DNA of 64,000 bases from Nocardioides malaquae (lineage in GTDB: Bacteria > Actinomycetota > Actinomycetes > Propionibacteriales > Nocardioidaceae), in assembly GCF_015070385.1 (NCBI RefSeq), contig NZ_JADCSA010000007.1:62001-126000 (forward strand). The letters run 5' to 3'. Below the pieces are notes generated by a model, which saw only the letters and a program-made list of their open reading frames with translations, did not search any database and had not been told where the DNA came from. This document shows positions 40,689 through 50,009 of the stretch, piece after piece. A program made the translations under genes and the position numbers. The number at the start of each line of letters is the position of its first letter. The first letter of the stretch is position 1.

Positions 40689-43385
40689 GTGTCTTCGTAC
40701 TTGTACCGCCTCGGTCGTGCCGCTGCCACCTCTGCCCGCTGGGTGATCATCGGGTGGGTCGTCCTCCTCCTGGCCCTCGGCGGCGCAGCCGTCGCCCTCG
40801 GTGGCTCGCTGGAGGAGGACCTCACGATCCCCGGCACCGAGTCGCAGACCGGCATCGACCAGCTCGACGAGCGCTTCCCGCTCCTGGCCGGCACCAGCGG
40901 CCAGCTGCTCTTCGTCGCACCCGAGGGCGAGTCGATCGCCGACCACGCCGACGAGGTGCGCGCGGTCCTCGACGAGGTCGAGCAGGTCGACCACGTCGCC
41001 ACGGTGGTCGACCCGTTCGCCGAGGGCAACGAGATCAACGTCGCCGACGACGGGCGCCACGCGCTCGCCCAGGTGCTCCTCGACGTCAAGCTCGACGGCC
41101 TCGGCGACGAGACCGTGCCGGCGCTGGAGGAGGCGGCCCAGCTGCCCGACGGCAGCGAGCTCGACGTCCACCTCGGCGGCTCGGTCTTCACCACCACCGG
41201 CGTCGCGGTCAGCGCCACCGAGGGCCTCGGCGTCGTCATCGCGCTGGTGGTCCTCGCCATCACCTTCGGCTCGCTGCTCACCGCCGGGATGCCGATCCTC
41301 ACCGCCGTCCTCGGAGTCGGCGTCACCATGGCAGGTCTGCTGGCCGTCGCCAGCGCCACCACGATCACCTCGACGACCCCGACCCTGGCTCTGATGATCG
41401 GCCTGGCGGTCGGCATCGACTACGCCCTCTTCATCGTCTACCGGCACCGCACCCAGCTGGCCCAGGGCATGGCGGTCACCGAGTCCGTCGCCCGCTCGGT
41501 CGCCACCTCCGGCAGCGCCGTGATCTTCGCCGGCGCCACCGTCGTCATCGCGCTCTGCGGCCTGGCGGTCGCGCGGATCCCCTTCCTCACCGTGATGGGC
41601 CTGGCCGCCGCGTCCGGCGTCGCCGTCGCCGTGGTCGTGGCCGTCACCCTGGTGCCCGCCCTCCTCGCGGTCTTCGGCGAGAAGCTGCGGCCCCGCCGCG
41701 GCTCCCGCGCGGCCCGTCGTGCCACCGCCGAGCCGACGGCGCAGCGTACGCTCGGCGCCCGCTGGGTCCGCGCCGTCACGGCCGTGCCCGTGCTCACCGT
41801 GGTCGTCACCGCCGCGGCGCTGCTCGTGCTGGCCGTGCCCGCCAAGGACCTCGCGCTCGGCCTGCCCGACAACGGCATGAAGGAGCCGGGCAGCGCGCCG
41901 CGCGAGACCTACGACCTCGTCTCCGAGACCTTCGGACAGGGCTTCAACAGCCCTCTGCTCGTCACCGGCGACATCATCGCCAGCCTCGATCCCCTCACTC
42001 TCGTCGACGACCTCAGGGCCGAGGTCGCGGCCCTCGACGGCGTCGCGGCCGTGCCCATGGCCACCCCCAACCCGAGCGCCGACCTGGCGATCATCCAGGT
42101 GGTCCCGGAAGCCGGCCAGACCGACCCCGAGACCGCGCAGCTGGTCCACGACCTGCGGGCCCTGGGCGACGAGCTGGAGCAGGAGTACGAGGTCAGCAAC
42201 GTCGTCGTCACCGGCCAGACCGCCGTGGCCATCGACGTCTCCGAGCGTCTTTCCGCCGCCCTGCTGCCGTTCGGCCTGGTCGTCGTCGGCCTGTCGATGG
42301 TGCTGCTCACCCTCGTCTTCCGCTCGATCGCCGTGCCGCTCAAGGCGACCGTCGGCTACCTGCTCTCGGTGCTCGCCTCCTTCGGCGTGGTCGCCGCGAT
42401 CTTCGAGTGGGGCTGGGCGGCCGAGGCGCTCAACGTCGCCAAGGTCGGCCCCGTCATCTCGTTCATGCCGATCGTGCTGATGGGCGTCCTCTTCGGCCTG
42501 GCGATGGACTACGAGGTCTTCCTCGTCTCCCAGATGCGCGAGGAGTTCGTGCACACCGGCGACGCGCGCCGCTCGGTCACCACCGGCTTCACCGCCAGCG
42601 CCCGCGTGGTCACCGCGGCGGCCGTCATCATGATCGCCGTCTTCGCCGCCTTCGTGCCGCACGCCGACCCCGTCGTGAAGCCGATCGCCGTCGGGCTCGC
42701 GGTCGGGGTCTTCATCGACGCCTTCCTCGTGCGCATGACGCTGGTGCCCGCGGTGATGGCGCTGCTCGGCGACCGCGCCTGGTGGCTGCCGCGGCGCCTC
42801 GACCGCGTCCTGCCCCACCTCGACGTCGAGGGCGAGGGCCTGGCCCACCACGTCGAGCACGAGGAGTGGGTGGCCGAGCACGGTCCCGCCGCCGTCCGTG
42901 CCCTCGACCTGGTGCTCACCGACGAGCACGACGACGCGCTCCTCGACCCGCTCTCCCTGGTCGTACGCCCCGGCGCGCTGCAGGTCGTCACGGCGCAGGA
43001 CCGCGTCGCGCGACGCGCCCTGCTCGCGGCCGTCGCCGGCCGCCTGCCCGCTCGCTCCGGCACCCTGCTGGTGCTCGACCGGCTGCTGCCGGAGGAGTCC
43101 GCCCCGGTGCGCTCGAGCGTGTGGTGGTTCCCGACATGGCCGGGGGCCGAGCAGCTCGCCGCGCTGCCCGAGGGCACCCCGCTCGTGGTCGTCGACGGCC
43201 TCGACGTCCCGGGTCCTCTCGCCGACTCCGTCCGCGCCGAGCGGTGGAGCGCCCTCGCTGCGCTCGCCGCGCGCGGCACCACCGTCGTCGTCGGCGCGGA
43301 CAACCCGCCCGACCGGCTCCTGCCCGCGGAGGACCACACGCACCTCCACCTCCTCGCCCCCGCCCACCGGAAGGTCCTCGCATGA
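40689..43385 (+). CDS. MMPL/RND-family transporter with degenerate ABC-ATPase-like tail
   Basis: An 898-residue protein. Residues 1 to about 700 are an MMPL transporter: one helix, an extracellular domain, a five-helix block, then a repeat of the same. The proton-relay motifs are GLAVGIDYALFIVYRHR in the first half and GLAMDYEVFLVSQMREEF in the second. Such proteins export lipids or drugs with proton motive force. Residues about 725-898 look like an ABC ATPase that has lost Walker A: LVVRPGALQVVTAQDRVARRALL aligns with the P-loop region (quoted in part: VVTAQDRVARRALL), and PLVVVDGLDVPG resembles Walker B. GTG at 40689 has no ribosome-binding site, suggesting leaderless translation. Its stop overlaps the YhgE ATG. 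Confidence 0.88.
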   Translation: MSSYLYRLGRAAATSARWVIIGWVVLLLALGGAAVALGGSLEEDLTIPGTESQTGIDQLDERFPLLAGTSGQLLFVAPEGESIADHADEVRAVLDEVEQVDHVATVVDPFAEGNEINVADDGRHALAQVLLDVKLDGLGDETVPALEEAAQLPDGSELDVHLGGSVFTTTGVAVSATEGLGVVIALVVLAITFGSLLTAGMPILTAVLGVGVTMAGLLAVASATTITSTTPTLALMIGLAVGIDYALFIVYRHRTQLAQGMAVTESVARSVATSGSAVIFAGATVVIALCGLAVARIPFLTVMGLAAASGVAVAVVVAVTLVPALLAVFGEKLRPRRGSRAARRATAEPTAQRTLGARWVRAVTAVPVLTVVVTAAALLVLAVPAKDLALGLPDNGMKEPGSAPRETYDLVSETFGQGFNSPLLVTGDIIASLDPLTLVDDLRAEVAALDGVAAVPMATPNPSADLAIIQVVPEAGQTDPETAQLVHDLRALGDELEQEYEVSNVVVTGQTAVAIDVSERLSAALLPFGLVVVGLSMVLLTLVFRSIAVPLKATVGYLLSVLASFGVVAAIFEWGWAAEALNVAKVGPVISFMPIVLMGVLFGLAMDYEVFLVSQMREEFVHTGDARRSVTTGFTASARVVTAAAVIMIAVFAAFVPHADPVVKPIAVGLAVGVFIDAFLVRMTLVPAVMALLGDRAWWLPRRLDRVLPHLDVEGEGLAHHVEHEEWVAEHGPAAVRALDLVLTDEHDDALLDPLSLVVRPGALQVVTAQDRVARRALLAAVAGRLPARSGTLLVLDRLLPEESAPVRSSVWWFPTWPGAEQLAALPEGTPLVVVDGLDVPGPLADSVRAERWSALAALAARGTTVVVGADNPPDRLLPAEDHTHLHLLAPAHRKVLA

Positions 43386-45601
43386 GCACCCCCACCCGCA
43401 CCCGCGCCTCGCGTGGCGCCCTGGCCGCAGCGCTCCTCCTGCCCGCCCTCGTGGCGGGCGTGGCCCTGACCTCGGTCGGCGACCGGGTGGAGGGCGTACG
43501 CACCTTGCCCGCCGCCGTCGTCAACCTCGACGAGCCCGTCACCACCGGCAAGGGCGACGACGCCACGACGATCGCCGGCGGAAGGCTCCTCGCCGCCGGC
43601 CTCACCGCCCCCGCCGAGGGTGAGGACCCCGGCATGGAGTGGCGACTGGCCTCCGCCGACACTGCCGAGGAAGGTCTGGCCGACGGCACCTTCCACGCCG
43701 TCGTCACCATCCCCGAGGACTTTTCCTCCCGACTTGCCGGGATGACCCGCGACGAGCCCCAGCAGGCCGGCATCACCGTCGCCACCGACGGCGCGGACGG
43801 CACGGTCGTGGGCGCGATCAGCTCCGACGTCGCCGAGGTCGCCGCCGCGCGGCTGGGACGCCAGGTCACCACCACCTACCTGGCCGGGCTCTACGCGCAG
43901 ACCGCCGAGCTGGGCGACCAGCTCGGCGAGGCGGCCGACGGGGCCGACGACCTCGCGGACGGTGCCGACCGGTTGGCCAACGGGGTCAGCGCCCTCGACG
44001 GCGGGGCGGGCGAGCTGGCTTCCGGTGCCGGCCAGCTGGCTGACGGGACCGCGACCCTGCGCGGAGGCCTCGGCCAGCTCGACGACGGCGCCGGTGACCT
44101 CAGCGACGGCACCCGCACCTTGGCCGACGGGGTCGCCGACCTCGACGGCGGTCTCGGCCGGCTCGCCGACGGTGCGGGCCAGCTGCGCACCGGCACCCGT
44201 GACCTCGCCGACGGCGCGGGCGACCTCGCCGACGGCGCCGACGACCTCTCCACCGGGCTCGACACCCTCGCCGAGCAGACCGCGGGCCTGCCGAAGCAGT
44301 CGGAGCAGCTCGCCGCGGGCGCGACCCAGGTGAGCGGTGGCGTGGACGGGTGGGCGCAGGTGCTGCGCGGCTGGGCGCAGGCGTGCGCCTCCCCCACCCT
44401 GGCGGCCGCCGCGCCGGAGCCGTGCGCCGGCACCGCCGAGGCGATCGGCCCCGGCGGCGCCCACGCCGACGCGCTGGTCGCGGGTGCTGCGGCGCTGGCC
44501 GACGGCACGCAGACCTTCGCCGACAGCGCCCCCTCGCTCGCCTCCGGCGTGCAACAACTTCAGCAGGGCGCCTCGACGCTGGCCGACGGTGCGGGTGACC
44601 TCGCCGACGGGGCCGAGAAGGTAGCCGGTGGCGCCTCGACGCTCTCCGACGGCGTCGGCGAGGCCCGCCGGGGCACCCGCGGCCTGAAGGACGGCTCCGC
44701 CCGTCTCGCCAACGGCGCCCGCTCGCTCGCCGGGGCCACCGGCGAGGCGGCCTCGGGTGCCTCCGACCTCGCGGAGGGCGCCAACGGCCTGGCCGCCGGT
44801 GCGGGCGAGCTGTCCTCGGGCACCGGTGAGCTCAACGACGGCGCAGCCGCACTGCGTGGTGGCAGCGGTGACCTCGCCGCGGGTCTCCGCAAGGGCGTGG
44901 ACGCCATCCCCGTCGCCGACGCCGAGAAGCAACAGGCCGACGCCGAAGCGATCGCGCAGCCGGTCGTCGCGTCGCGCGACGAGGCGTCCCCGCGCGACGC
45001 GCGCGCCGCCGTCGGCCCGGCGGTCGCGGCGCTCGCGCTGTGGCTCGGGGCCTTCCTGACCTACCTCGCGGTGCCAGCCCTGGCCCCGGCTCGACTGGCC
45101 CGCGCCGGCCGGGCGACTCGGGTGATGGCCGCCAGCCTCGTCGCCGGCGTCCTGGTCGTGGCCGTGCAGGCGGTCCTGGTGGTCGGCGGTCTCGCCTGGC
45201 TCGCCCCCGCCTTTGCCCACCCGTGGGCCCTCGCGCTGCTGGCTGTCCCGGTCGTGGCGGTCACCTTCGCCGCGCTCGCGCAGACCTGCGTGGCGGCTCT
45301 CGGCGAGCGGACCGGCTGGATCGTCCTGGCCGCCGCGACCGCCCTGCAGGTGGTCACGGTCTCCGGCTTCCTGCCGATGGATGCGGCCCCGGGCGGGGTC
45401 CAGCTGCTCCACGACCTGCTGCCGGTGCCGCTCGCGGCCGAGCTGCTCGACTGGGCGGTCGACGGAGCCGGCTCTGCAGCCCCGGTCGCCGGTCTGGTGG
45501 TCTGGGCGGTGATCGGCGTGGTCGTCACCACTGCCGCCGCCAGCCGCGCCCGGCGTACGACCGTGGCTGCGCTCCGCCGCGACCTCGCCACGGTCGCGTG
45601 A
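43382..45601 (+). CDS. YhgE/Pip-family membrane protein with long repeat region
   Basis: A 739-residue protein. One N-terminal transmembrane helix is followed by a conserved domain (LPAAVVNLDEPV, FHAVVTIPEDFSSRLAG), then residues about 180-540 with dozens of repeats of the form L-x-D-G-A-x-x-L-x-x-G. These predict a long extracellular rod of amphipathic helices. Five or six transmembrane helices follow at the C-terminus. This is the YhgE/Pip (phage infection protein) layout, related to ABC-2 permeases and ESX-like secretion factors. It overlaps the MMPL stop (ATGA), so both may form one export machine, with the degenerate ABC tail of the MMPL protein as contact. Function unproven. Confidence 0.87.
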   Translation: MSTPTRTRASRGALAAALLLPALVAGVALTSVGDRVEGVRTLPAAVVNLDEPVTTGKGDDATTIAGGRLLAAGLTAPAEGEDPGMEWRLASADTAEEGLADGTFHAVVTIPEDFSSRLAGMTRDEPQQAGITVATDGADGTVVGAISSDVAEVAAARLGRQVTTTYLAGLYAQTAELGDQLGEAADGADDLADGADRLANGVSALDGGAGELASGAGQLADGTATLRGGLGQLDDGAGDLSDGTRTLADGVADLDGGLGRLADGAGQLRTGTRDLADGAGDLADGADDLSTGLDTLAEQTAGLPKQSEQLAAGATQVSGGVDGWAQVLRGWAQACASPTLAAAAPEPCAGTAEAIGPGGAHADALVAGAAALADGTQTFADSAPSLASGVQQLQQGASTLADGAGDLADGAEKVAGGASTLSDGVGEARRGTRGLKDGSARLANGARSLAGATGEAASGASDLAEGANGLAAGAGELSSGTGELNDGAAALRGGSGDLAAGLRKGVDAIPVADAEKQQADAEAIAQPVVASRDEASPRDARAAVGPAVAALALWLGAFLTYLAVPALAPARLARAGRATRVMAASLVAGVLVVAVQAVLVVGGLAWLAPAFAHPWALALLAVPVVAVTFAALAQTCVAALGERTGWIVLAAATALQVVTVSGFLPMDAAPGGVQLLHDLLPVPLAAELLDWAVDGAGSAAPVAGLVVWAVIGVVVTTAAASRARRTTVAALRRDLATVA

Positions 45602-45656
45602 GCAGACGTCCATCGAGGGCTCGCCCAGGAGTTCACCCCAGAAGTTCACCCACGGC

Positions 45657-46874
45657 TCACCGCAGCCGCTGGACCACCATCGCCATGCCCTGACCGCCAC
45701 CCACGCACATGGTCTCCAGGCCGATCTCCTTGTCGTGCCACGCCAGCGAGTTGAGCAACGTGGTGGTGATCCGCGCACCGGTCATGCCGAAGGGGTGACC
45801 CACCGCGATCGCTCCCCCGTTGACGTTGAGCCGGTCGAAGTCGATGCCCAGCTCGTGGGCCGAGGGGATCACCTGGGCGGCGAAGGCCTCGTTGATCTCC
45901 ACCAGGTCGACGTCGTCGATCGTCATCCCCGCCAGAGCGAGGGCGCGCTTGCTCGCCTCGACCGGGCCCAGGCCCATGATCTCCGGGGAGAGCCCGGAGA
46001 CGCCGGTGGAGAGGATCTTCGCCAGCGGCTTCAGCCCGAGCTCCGCGGCCTTGGTGTCGGACATGATGACGACCGCTGCCGCGCCGTCGTTGAGCGCGCA
46101 GCAGTTGCCGGCGGTCACCGTGCCGTCGGGCCGGAAGACCGGCTGCAGCTGCGACACCGACTCCATCGTGACCCCGGCGCGGGGGCCGTCGTCGGTGTCC
46201 ACCACGGTGCCGTCGGCCAGGGTGACCGGCGTGATGTCCTGCTTCCAGAAGCCCGACGCGATCGCGTCCTGGGCGAGCTGCTGGCTGCGTACGCCGAACT
46301 CGTCCTGCTCCTGGCGGCTCACGCCCCGCAGCTGGGCGACGTTCTCCGCGGTCTGGCCCATCGCGATGTAGACGTCGGGCAGCAGCCCCTGCTCACGCGG
46401 GTCCTGCCAGGTGCGGCCACCCTCGGCGAGCTGGGCCGTGCGGGCCACGGCGTCGGCGAAGAGCGGGTTCTGGGTGTCGGGCAGGAAGTCGGCGGTGCCC
46501 TTCGCGTAGCGGCTCACGGTCTCGACGCCGGCGGAGATGAAGACGTCGCCCTCCCCGGCCCGGATGGCGTGCATCGCCATCCGGCTGGTCTGCAGGCTCG
46601 AGGAGCAGTAGCGGTTGACCGTGGTGCCGGGCACGGAGTCCCAGCCCGCCATGACGGCGACGTTGCGGGCGATGTTGTAGCCCGCCTCGCCGGCCGGCTG
46701 GCCGTTGCCGAGCATCAGGTCGTCGATCTGAGAGGGGTCAAGCTCGGGCCCCTGCGCCATGGCGGCCTGCACCATCTGCAGGGTCAGGTCGTCGGGGCGC
46801 ATGTCCTTGAGGGAGCCCTTGTTGGCGCGTCCGATCGGGGAGCGGGCGGTGGCGACGATGACGGCTTCGGGCAC
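45657..46874 (-). CDS. Acetyl-CoA C-acyltransferase (thiolase), second copy
   Basis: A 405-residue thiolase equal in length to the one at 7845 and alignable to it without visible gaps at the motifs: Cys90 in NRYCSSSLQT, His in GGAIAVGHPFGMTG and Cys in MCVGGGQG. GTG at 46874 follows AGGAG. It is monocistronic and convergent with the YhgE gene, away from the operator-linked catabolic units, so it may be the housekeeping beta-oxidation thiolase while the 7845 copy is inducible. The 55 bp between it and the YhgE gene carry two direct GTTCACCC repeats but no terminator stem. Confidence 0.94.
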   Translation of the reverse strand: MPEAVIVATARSPIGRANKGSLKDMRPDDLTLQMVQAAMAQGPELDPSQIDDLMLGNGQPAGEAGYNIARNVAVMAGWDSVPGTTVNRYCSSSLQTSRMAMHAIRAGEGDVFISAGVETVSRYAKGTADFLPDTQNPLFADAVARTAQLAEGGRTWQDPREQGLLPDVYIAMGQTAENVAQLRGVSRQEQDEFGVRSQQLAQDAIASGFWKQDITPVTLADGTVVDTDDGPRAGVTMESVSQLQPVFRPDGTVTAGNCCALNDGAAAVVIMSDTKAAELGLKPLAKILSTGVSGLSPEIMGLGPVEASKRALALAGMTIDDVDLVEINEAFAAQVIPSAHELGIDFDRLNVNGGAIAVGHPFGMTGARITTTLLNSLAWHDKEIGLETMCVGGGQGMAMVVQRLR

Positions 46875-47037
46875 GGGAGTCTCCTGAGGTTGTGCGGTGG
46901 GCACCGGAGCCGCCCAGTCTGGGTGAGCCCGCCGACCTCGTCAACGGTCCCGGCGTGGCGTCCGTGCTGTGCGTCGAGCCCAGCGCACTCGAACCCAGCG
47001 CCCTGACCCCAACACTCGCCGAACGCCCTGCGACGCC

Positions 47038-48027
47038 TCACAGGTGCGGCAGCACGTCGCGCCCGAAGGCTTCCAGGAAGGCCACTTGGTGCACGCCCAC
47101 CTGGTGCACGAAGACCCGGTCGTAGCCCAGCTCGAGGTAGGCCTTGATCTCGGCCAGGTGCACCGCGGGGTCCGCGCTGACCGGGAGTCGGTCGAGGAAG
47201 TCCTCCGGGCGCACCAGCCGGGCGATCTGCTCCACCACGTGCGGTGAGCGCAGATCACCACGGGCGAATCGCATGGCCGCCATCGGATAGCGCTGCACCA
47301 CCGCCGCTGCGGCGTCGGCCTCCGTGCTCGCCCAGCTCACGTTGAGGTGCAGCCAGGCCGGCATCGCGTCCGGGTCCTTGCCCACCTCCCGCGCCCCTTC
47401 ACGGAAGCGCTCCAGCACCTGCTCCGCCTGGGCGGGTTGGGCTGCCACGGCGAGCAGGCCGTCGGCCTGACGGCCGGCGCGGCGGGCCGTCACCGGACCC
47501 GAGGTGGCGACCAGGACCGCGGGCGGCCGCTCGGGCATCGTCCACAGTCGGGCGGACTCCAGGGAGAACCGCTGCCCGTCGTGGCGCACGTCGCGTCCGG
47601 CGAGGGAGCCGGCGAAGAGCTTCTTGATCAGGTCGACGGCCTCGAAGAGTCGCGCGATGCGCTCGGGGGGCTCAGGCCAGTAGCCACCGGTCACGTGCTC
47701 GTGCAGCGCCTCGCCGTTGCCCAGCGAGATCCAGTGACGTCCCGGGTGCAGCGCCGCCAGGGTGGCGGCGGCCTGGGCGATGGCAGCGGGGTGGTGGCGG
47801 TCGCCGGCGGCGACCATGCCGGCGCCGAAGTCGCCGGAGGTGTGCTCGGCCAGCGCTCCGAGCAGCGCCCACAGGTGGGGCGCCTGGCCGAGGCTGGGCA
47901 GCCACGGCTGGAAGGTGTCGGCCGCGACGACGCCGTCGAAGCCGGCCTGCTCGGCCATCCGCGCGAGGTCGACCGCCTCCCGGGGGCTCACCGCATCGAC
48001 CGGCACCACGTAGCCGACTCGACCCAC
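47038..48027 (-). CDS. Luciferase-like (LLM) oxidoreductase, probably F420-dependent
   Basis: A 329-residue TIM-barrel flavin enzyme: VGYVVPVD at strand 1, AEQAGFDGVVAADTF, GAGMVAAGDRHHPAAIAQAAATL, LGNGEALHEHV and PAVLVATSGPVTARRAGRQADG. The sequence fits the F420-dependent G6PD-like branch (TIGR-type F420 LLM) better than bacterial luciferases. The substrate is unknown. GTG at 48027 is chosen because AGGAGG lies 8 nt upstream; GTG at 48036 overlaps it. The next genes upstream encode an importer of the F420-0-associated class, supporting an F420 link. The 163 bp between its stop and the thiolase start contain only imperfect direct repeats. Confidence 0.87.
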   Translation of the reverse strand: MGRVGYVVPVDAVSPREAVDLARMAEQAGFDGVVAADTFQPWLPSLGQAPHLWALLGALAEHTSGDFGAGMVAAGDRHHPAAIAQAAATLAALHPGRHWISLGNGEALHEHVTGGYWPEPPERIARLFEAVDLIKKLFAGSLAGRDVRHDGQRFSLESARLWTMPERPPAVLVATSGPVTARRAGRQADGLLAVAAQPAQAEQVLERFREGAREVGKDPDAMPAWLHLNVSWASTEADAAAAVVQRYPMAAMRFARGDLRSPHVVEQIARLVRPEDFLDRLPVSADPAVHLAEIKAYLELGYDRVFVHQVGVHQVAFLEAFGRDVLPHL

Positions 48028-48065
48028 GGTGACCACCTCCTCGTCGGTGGGAGTCTAGGCGGACG

Positions 48066-48923
48066 TCATCGTGGGCGTACGCCCCGGCGACCGCTGGCGA
48101 TGACGTCCGACGCCGCCGCGGCTCCCGGCGAGAACGCGATCAGTGGCCGCCCGGTCCGCGGATGCTCGAGCACGTCCACCCCCACCCCGTAGGTGGCTTC
48201 GACGAGCTCGGCGGTCAGCACCCGGCGCACGTCGCCCACGGCCTGCACCCGGCCGCCGGCCAGCACCACCACGTGGTCGCAGTAGGCCGCCGCCAGGTTG
48301 AGGTCGTGCAACGCCGCCACCACGCTCACCCCGGTCGCCGCGACCTCACGCAGCAGCCCGAGCGTGTCCATCTGGGCCCGCACGTCCAGGTGGTTGGTCG
48401 GTTCGTCGAGCAGCAGCAGCTCCGGCTCCTGGGCCAACGCCCGGGCCAGCTGCACCCGCTGCTGCTCGCCTCCCGACAGGCTGGAGAGCAGCCGGTCGCC
48501 CCACGCCGCGACGCCGGCACGCGCCATGGCGGCCTCCACCATCCCCGGGTCACCCGCCGCGACCGCCCAACCGGACTCGTGCGGGATCCGCCCCAGGCCC
48601 ACCACCTGACGCACCGTCAACGAGAACTCGGCCTTCAGCTCCTGCTCGACCAACGCCATCCGCCGTGCCCGCTCACGCCGCTTCAGCCCCAGGAGGTCGA
48701 CGTCGTCGAGCACGACGCTGCCGGGCGACTGTCCCATGGCTGCTCTGGCTCCGTCCTGCGCCACCCCGGTCATCGCCCGCAGCAGGCTGGACTTGCCAGC
48801 ACCGTTGGGGCCGACCAGGGCGACCACCTCCCCGGCCGGCACGGTGAAGGCGGCGTCGTGCAGCAGCACGGCGTCGCCGACCCGACGCGAGAGGCCGGAG
48901 ACGACGAGCTCGCGCGCGCTCAT
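48066..48923 (-). CDS. ABC transporter ATPase (FecE/BtuD class)
   Basis: A 285-residue ABC ATPase: Walker A GPNGAGKSS (residues 38-46), signature LSGGEQQRVQLARALA, Walker B LLLLDEPTNHLD, switch ALHDLNLAA. This HDLN/TNHLD form is that of importers for iron chelates, heme, cobalamin and similar large ligands. The ATG overlaps the permease stop by 4 bp. It forms one importer with the permease and lipoprotein upstream. Confidence 0.91.
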   Translation of the reverse strand: MSARELVVSGLSRRVGDAVLLHDAAFTVPAGEVVALVGPNGAGKSSLLRAMTGVAQDGARAAMGQSPGSVVLDDVDLLGLKRRERARRMALVEQELKAEFSLTVRQVVGLGRIPHESGWAVAAGDPGMVEAAMARAGVAAWGDRLLSSLSGGEQQRVQLARALAQEPELLLLDEPTNHLDVRAQMDTLGLLREVAATGVSVVAALHDLNLAAAYCDHVVVLAGGRVQAVGDVRRVLTAELVEATYGVGVDVLEHPRTGRPLIAFSPGAAAASDVIASGRRGVRPR

Positions 48924-50005
48924 GCCCGCCCCCGGTTGCGCACCAGGACGAGCACGAAGATCGGCGCCCCGATCAGCACGGTGATGATGCCGACGGGCAG
49001 CTCGCGGGGGTCGAAGACCGTGCGGGCCGCGGTGTCCACCCAGACCATGAAGATCGCGCCGCACAGCACGGTGAGGGGCAGCAGCCGCCGGTGCGCGAAG
49101 CCGACGAGCAGGCGTACGGCATTGGGCAGCACCAGGCCGACGAAGCCGATCGAGCCGCTCACCGCGACCATCGCGCCCGTCAGCAAGGCGGTCGCCACGA
49201 GCAGCACCCAGCGCGTACGCCCCACGTCGACGCCGAGGGCGGCGGCCGCGGAGTCGCCGAAGGCGAAGGCGTCCAGCACGCGCCCGCGCAGCGCCAGCGG
49301 CACGCCGACGACGAGCAGGACTCCCCAGGTCAGCGCGACCGACGCCCAGTCGGCGCCGGCCAGCGAGCCGAGCAGCCAGTTGAGCACCTGACGGAAGGAG
49401 TCGCCGCGGGCGTTCCAGAAGATCAGCAGCGAGGTGATCGCGCCGGCGAAGGAGGAGACGGCGAGTCCGGCGAGCACGGTGCGACTCGGGGTGATCTCGC
49501 CGAGGCTGCGCGCGAGCAGCAGCGTGGCCACCAACGCGGCCAACGCCCCGACGAAGGCGGCCACCGGCAGCGCGGCCGAGAGCCCGAGCAGCAGCACCAG
49601 CACCGCACCGGTCGAGGCGCCCGACGAGAGACCGAGCAGGTAGGGGTCCGCCAGCGGGTTGCGGGTCAGGGCCTGCATCACCGCACCGGCCAGCGCCAGC
49701 CCCGCACCCACCGCGGCGGCGGTCAGCACCCGTGGCAACCGCAGCTCCCACACGATGCCGGTGCGGATGGCGCTGATGTCGGAGTCGACGAGGCCGAGTT
49801 TGGCGCCGACCACCTGGGCCACTTCCCGCACGCTGAGATCGGCTGCCCCGATCGTCACGGCGACGGCGACCGAGGCCACCAGCAGCCCCAGCAGCACCGG
49901 CACCCACACCAGCCAGAAGCGCAGGTCCTCGACGCGCGCTCCCGCCCCGACCCGGTCGGTGGGCCGGGGGTCGGTGCGGGGTCGGGTGGGGGTCAGCAGC
50001 GCCAT
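48920..50005 (-). CDS. FecCD-family ABC transporter permease
   Basis: A 361-residue permease with about 10 transmembrane helices. FecCD signatures are LRLPRVLTAAAVGAGLALAGAVMQALTRNPLADPYLLGLSSGAS (in part: RNPLADPYLLGLSSGAS) and the coupling segment with ALRGRVLDAFAFGDSAAAALG, plus GFVGLVLPNAVRLLVG. It makes the membrane channel as a homodimer. Its ATG lies 4 bp after the lipoprotein stop, and its stop overlaps the ATPase start. Confidence 0.91.
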   Translation of the reverse strand: MALLTPTRPRTDPRPTDRVGAGARVEDLRFWLVWVPVLLGLLVASVAVAVTIGAADLSVREVAQVVGAKLGLVDSDISAIRTGIVWELRLPRVLTAAAVGAGLALAGAVMQALTRNPLADPYLLGLSSGASTGAVLVLLLGLSAALPVAAFVGALAALVATLLLARSLGEITPSRTVLAGLAVSSFAGAITSLLIFWNARGDSFRQVLNWLLGSLAGADWASVALTWGVLLVVGVPLALRGRVLDAFAFGDSAAAALGVDVGRTRWVLLVATALLTGAMVAVSGSIGFVGLVLPNAVRLLVGFAHRRLLPLTVLCGAIFMVWVDTAARTVFDPRELPVGIITVLIGAPIFVLVLVRNRGRA

Positions 50006-50009
50006 CGGG

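Noticed and set aside
39957-43367. A 1136-codon open frame on the minus strand over the MMPL gene
   Set aside because: Its first part is antisense to MMPL with low-complexity Gly/Asp/Arg/His sequence typical of high-GC shadows; only the last 209 codons (the TetR at 39957-40586) are real.
40754-45601. A 1615-codon plus-strand frame running into the YhgE gene
   Set aside because: The part upstream of 43382 is the wrong frame through MMPL (Arg/Pro/Gly-rich). The real start is ATG 43382, overlapping the MMPL stop.
45625-45655. Direct repeats of GTTCACCC between YhgE and the thiolase
   Set aside because: Only two short copies; no stem, promoter or repeat family could be linked to them.
42509-45778. 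A 1089-codon open frame on the minus strand across the YhgE gene
   Set aside because: The sequence mirrors the YhgE repeats, is low-complexity, and has no domain. It is a shadow of the repeat region.
46970-47005. Direct repeats around CGA-x-CCCAGCGC between the thiolase and the LLM gene
   Set aside because: Two imperfect 12-bp copies in GC-rich DNA without symmetry, so likely chance.
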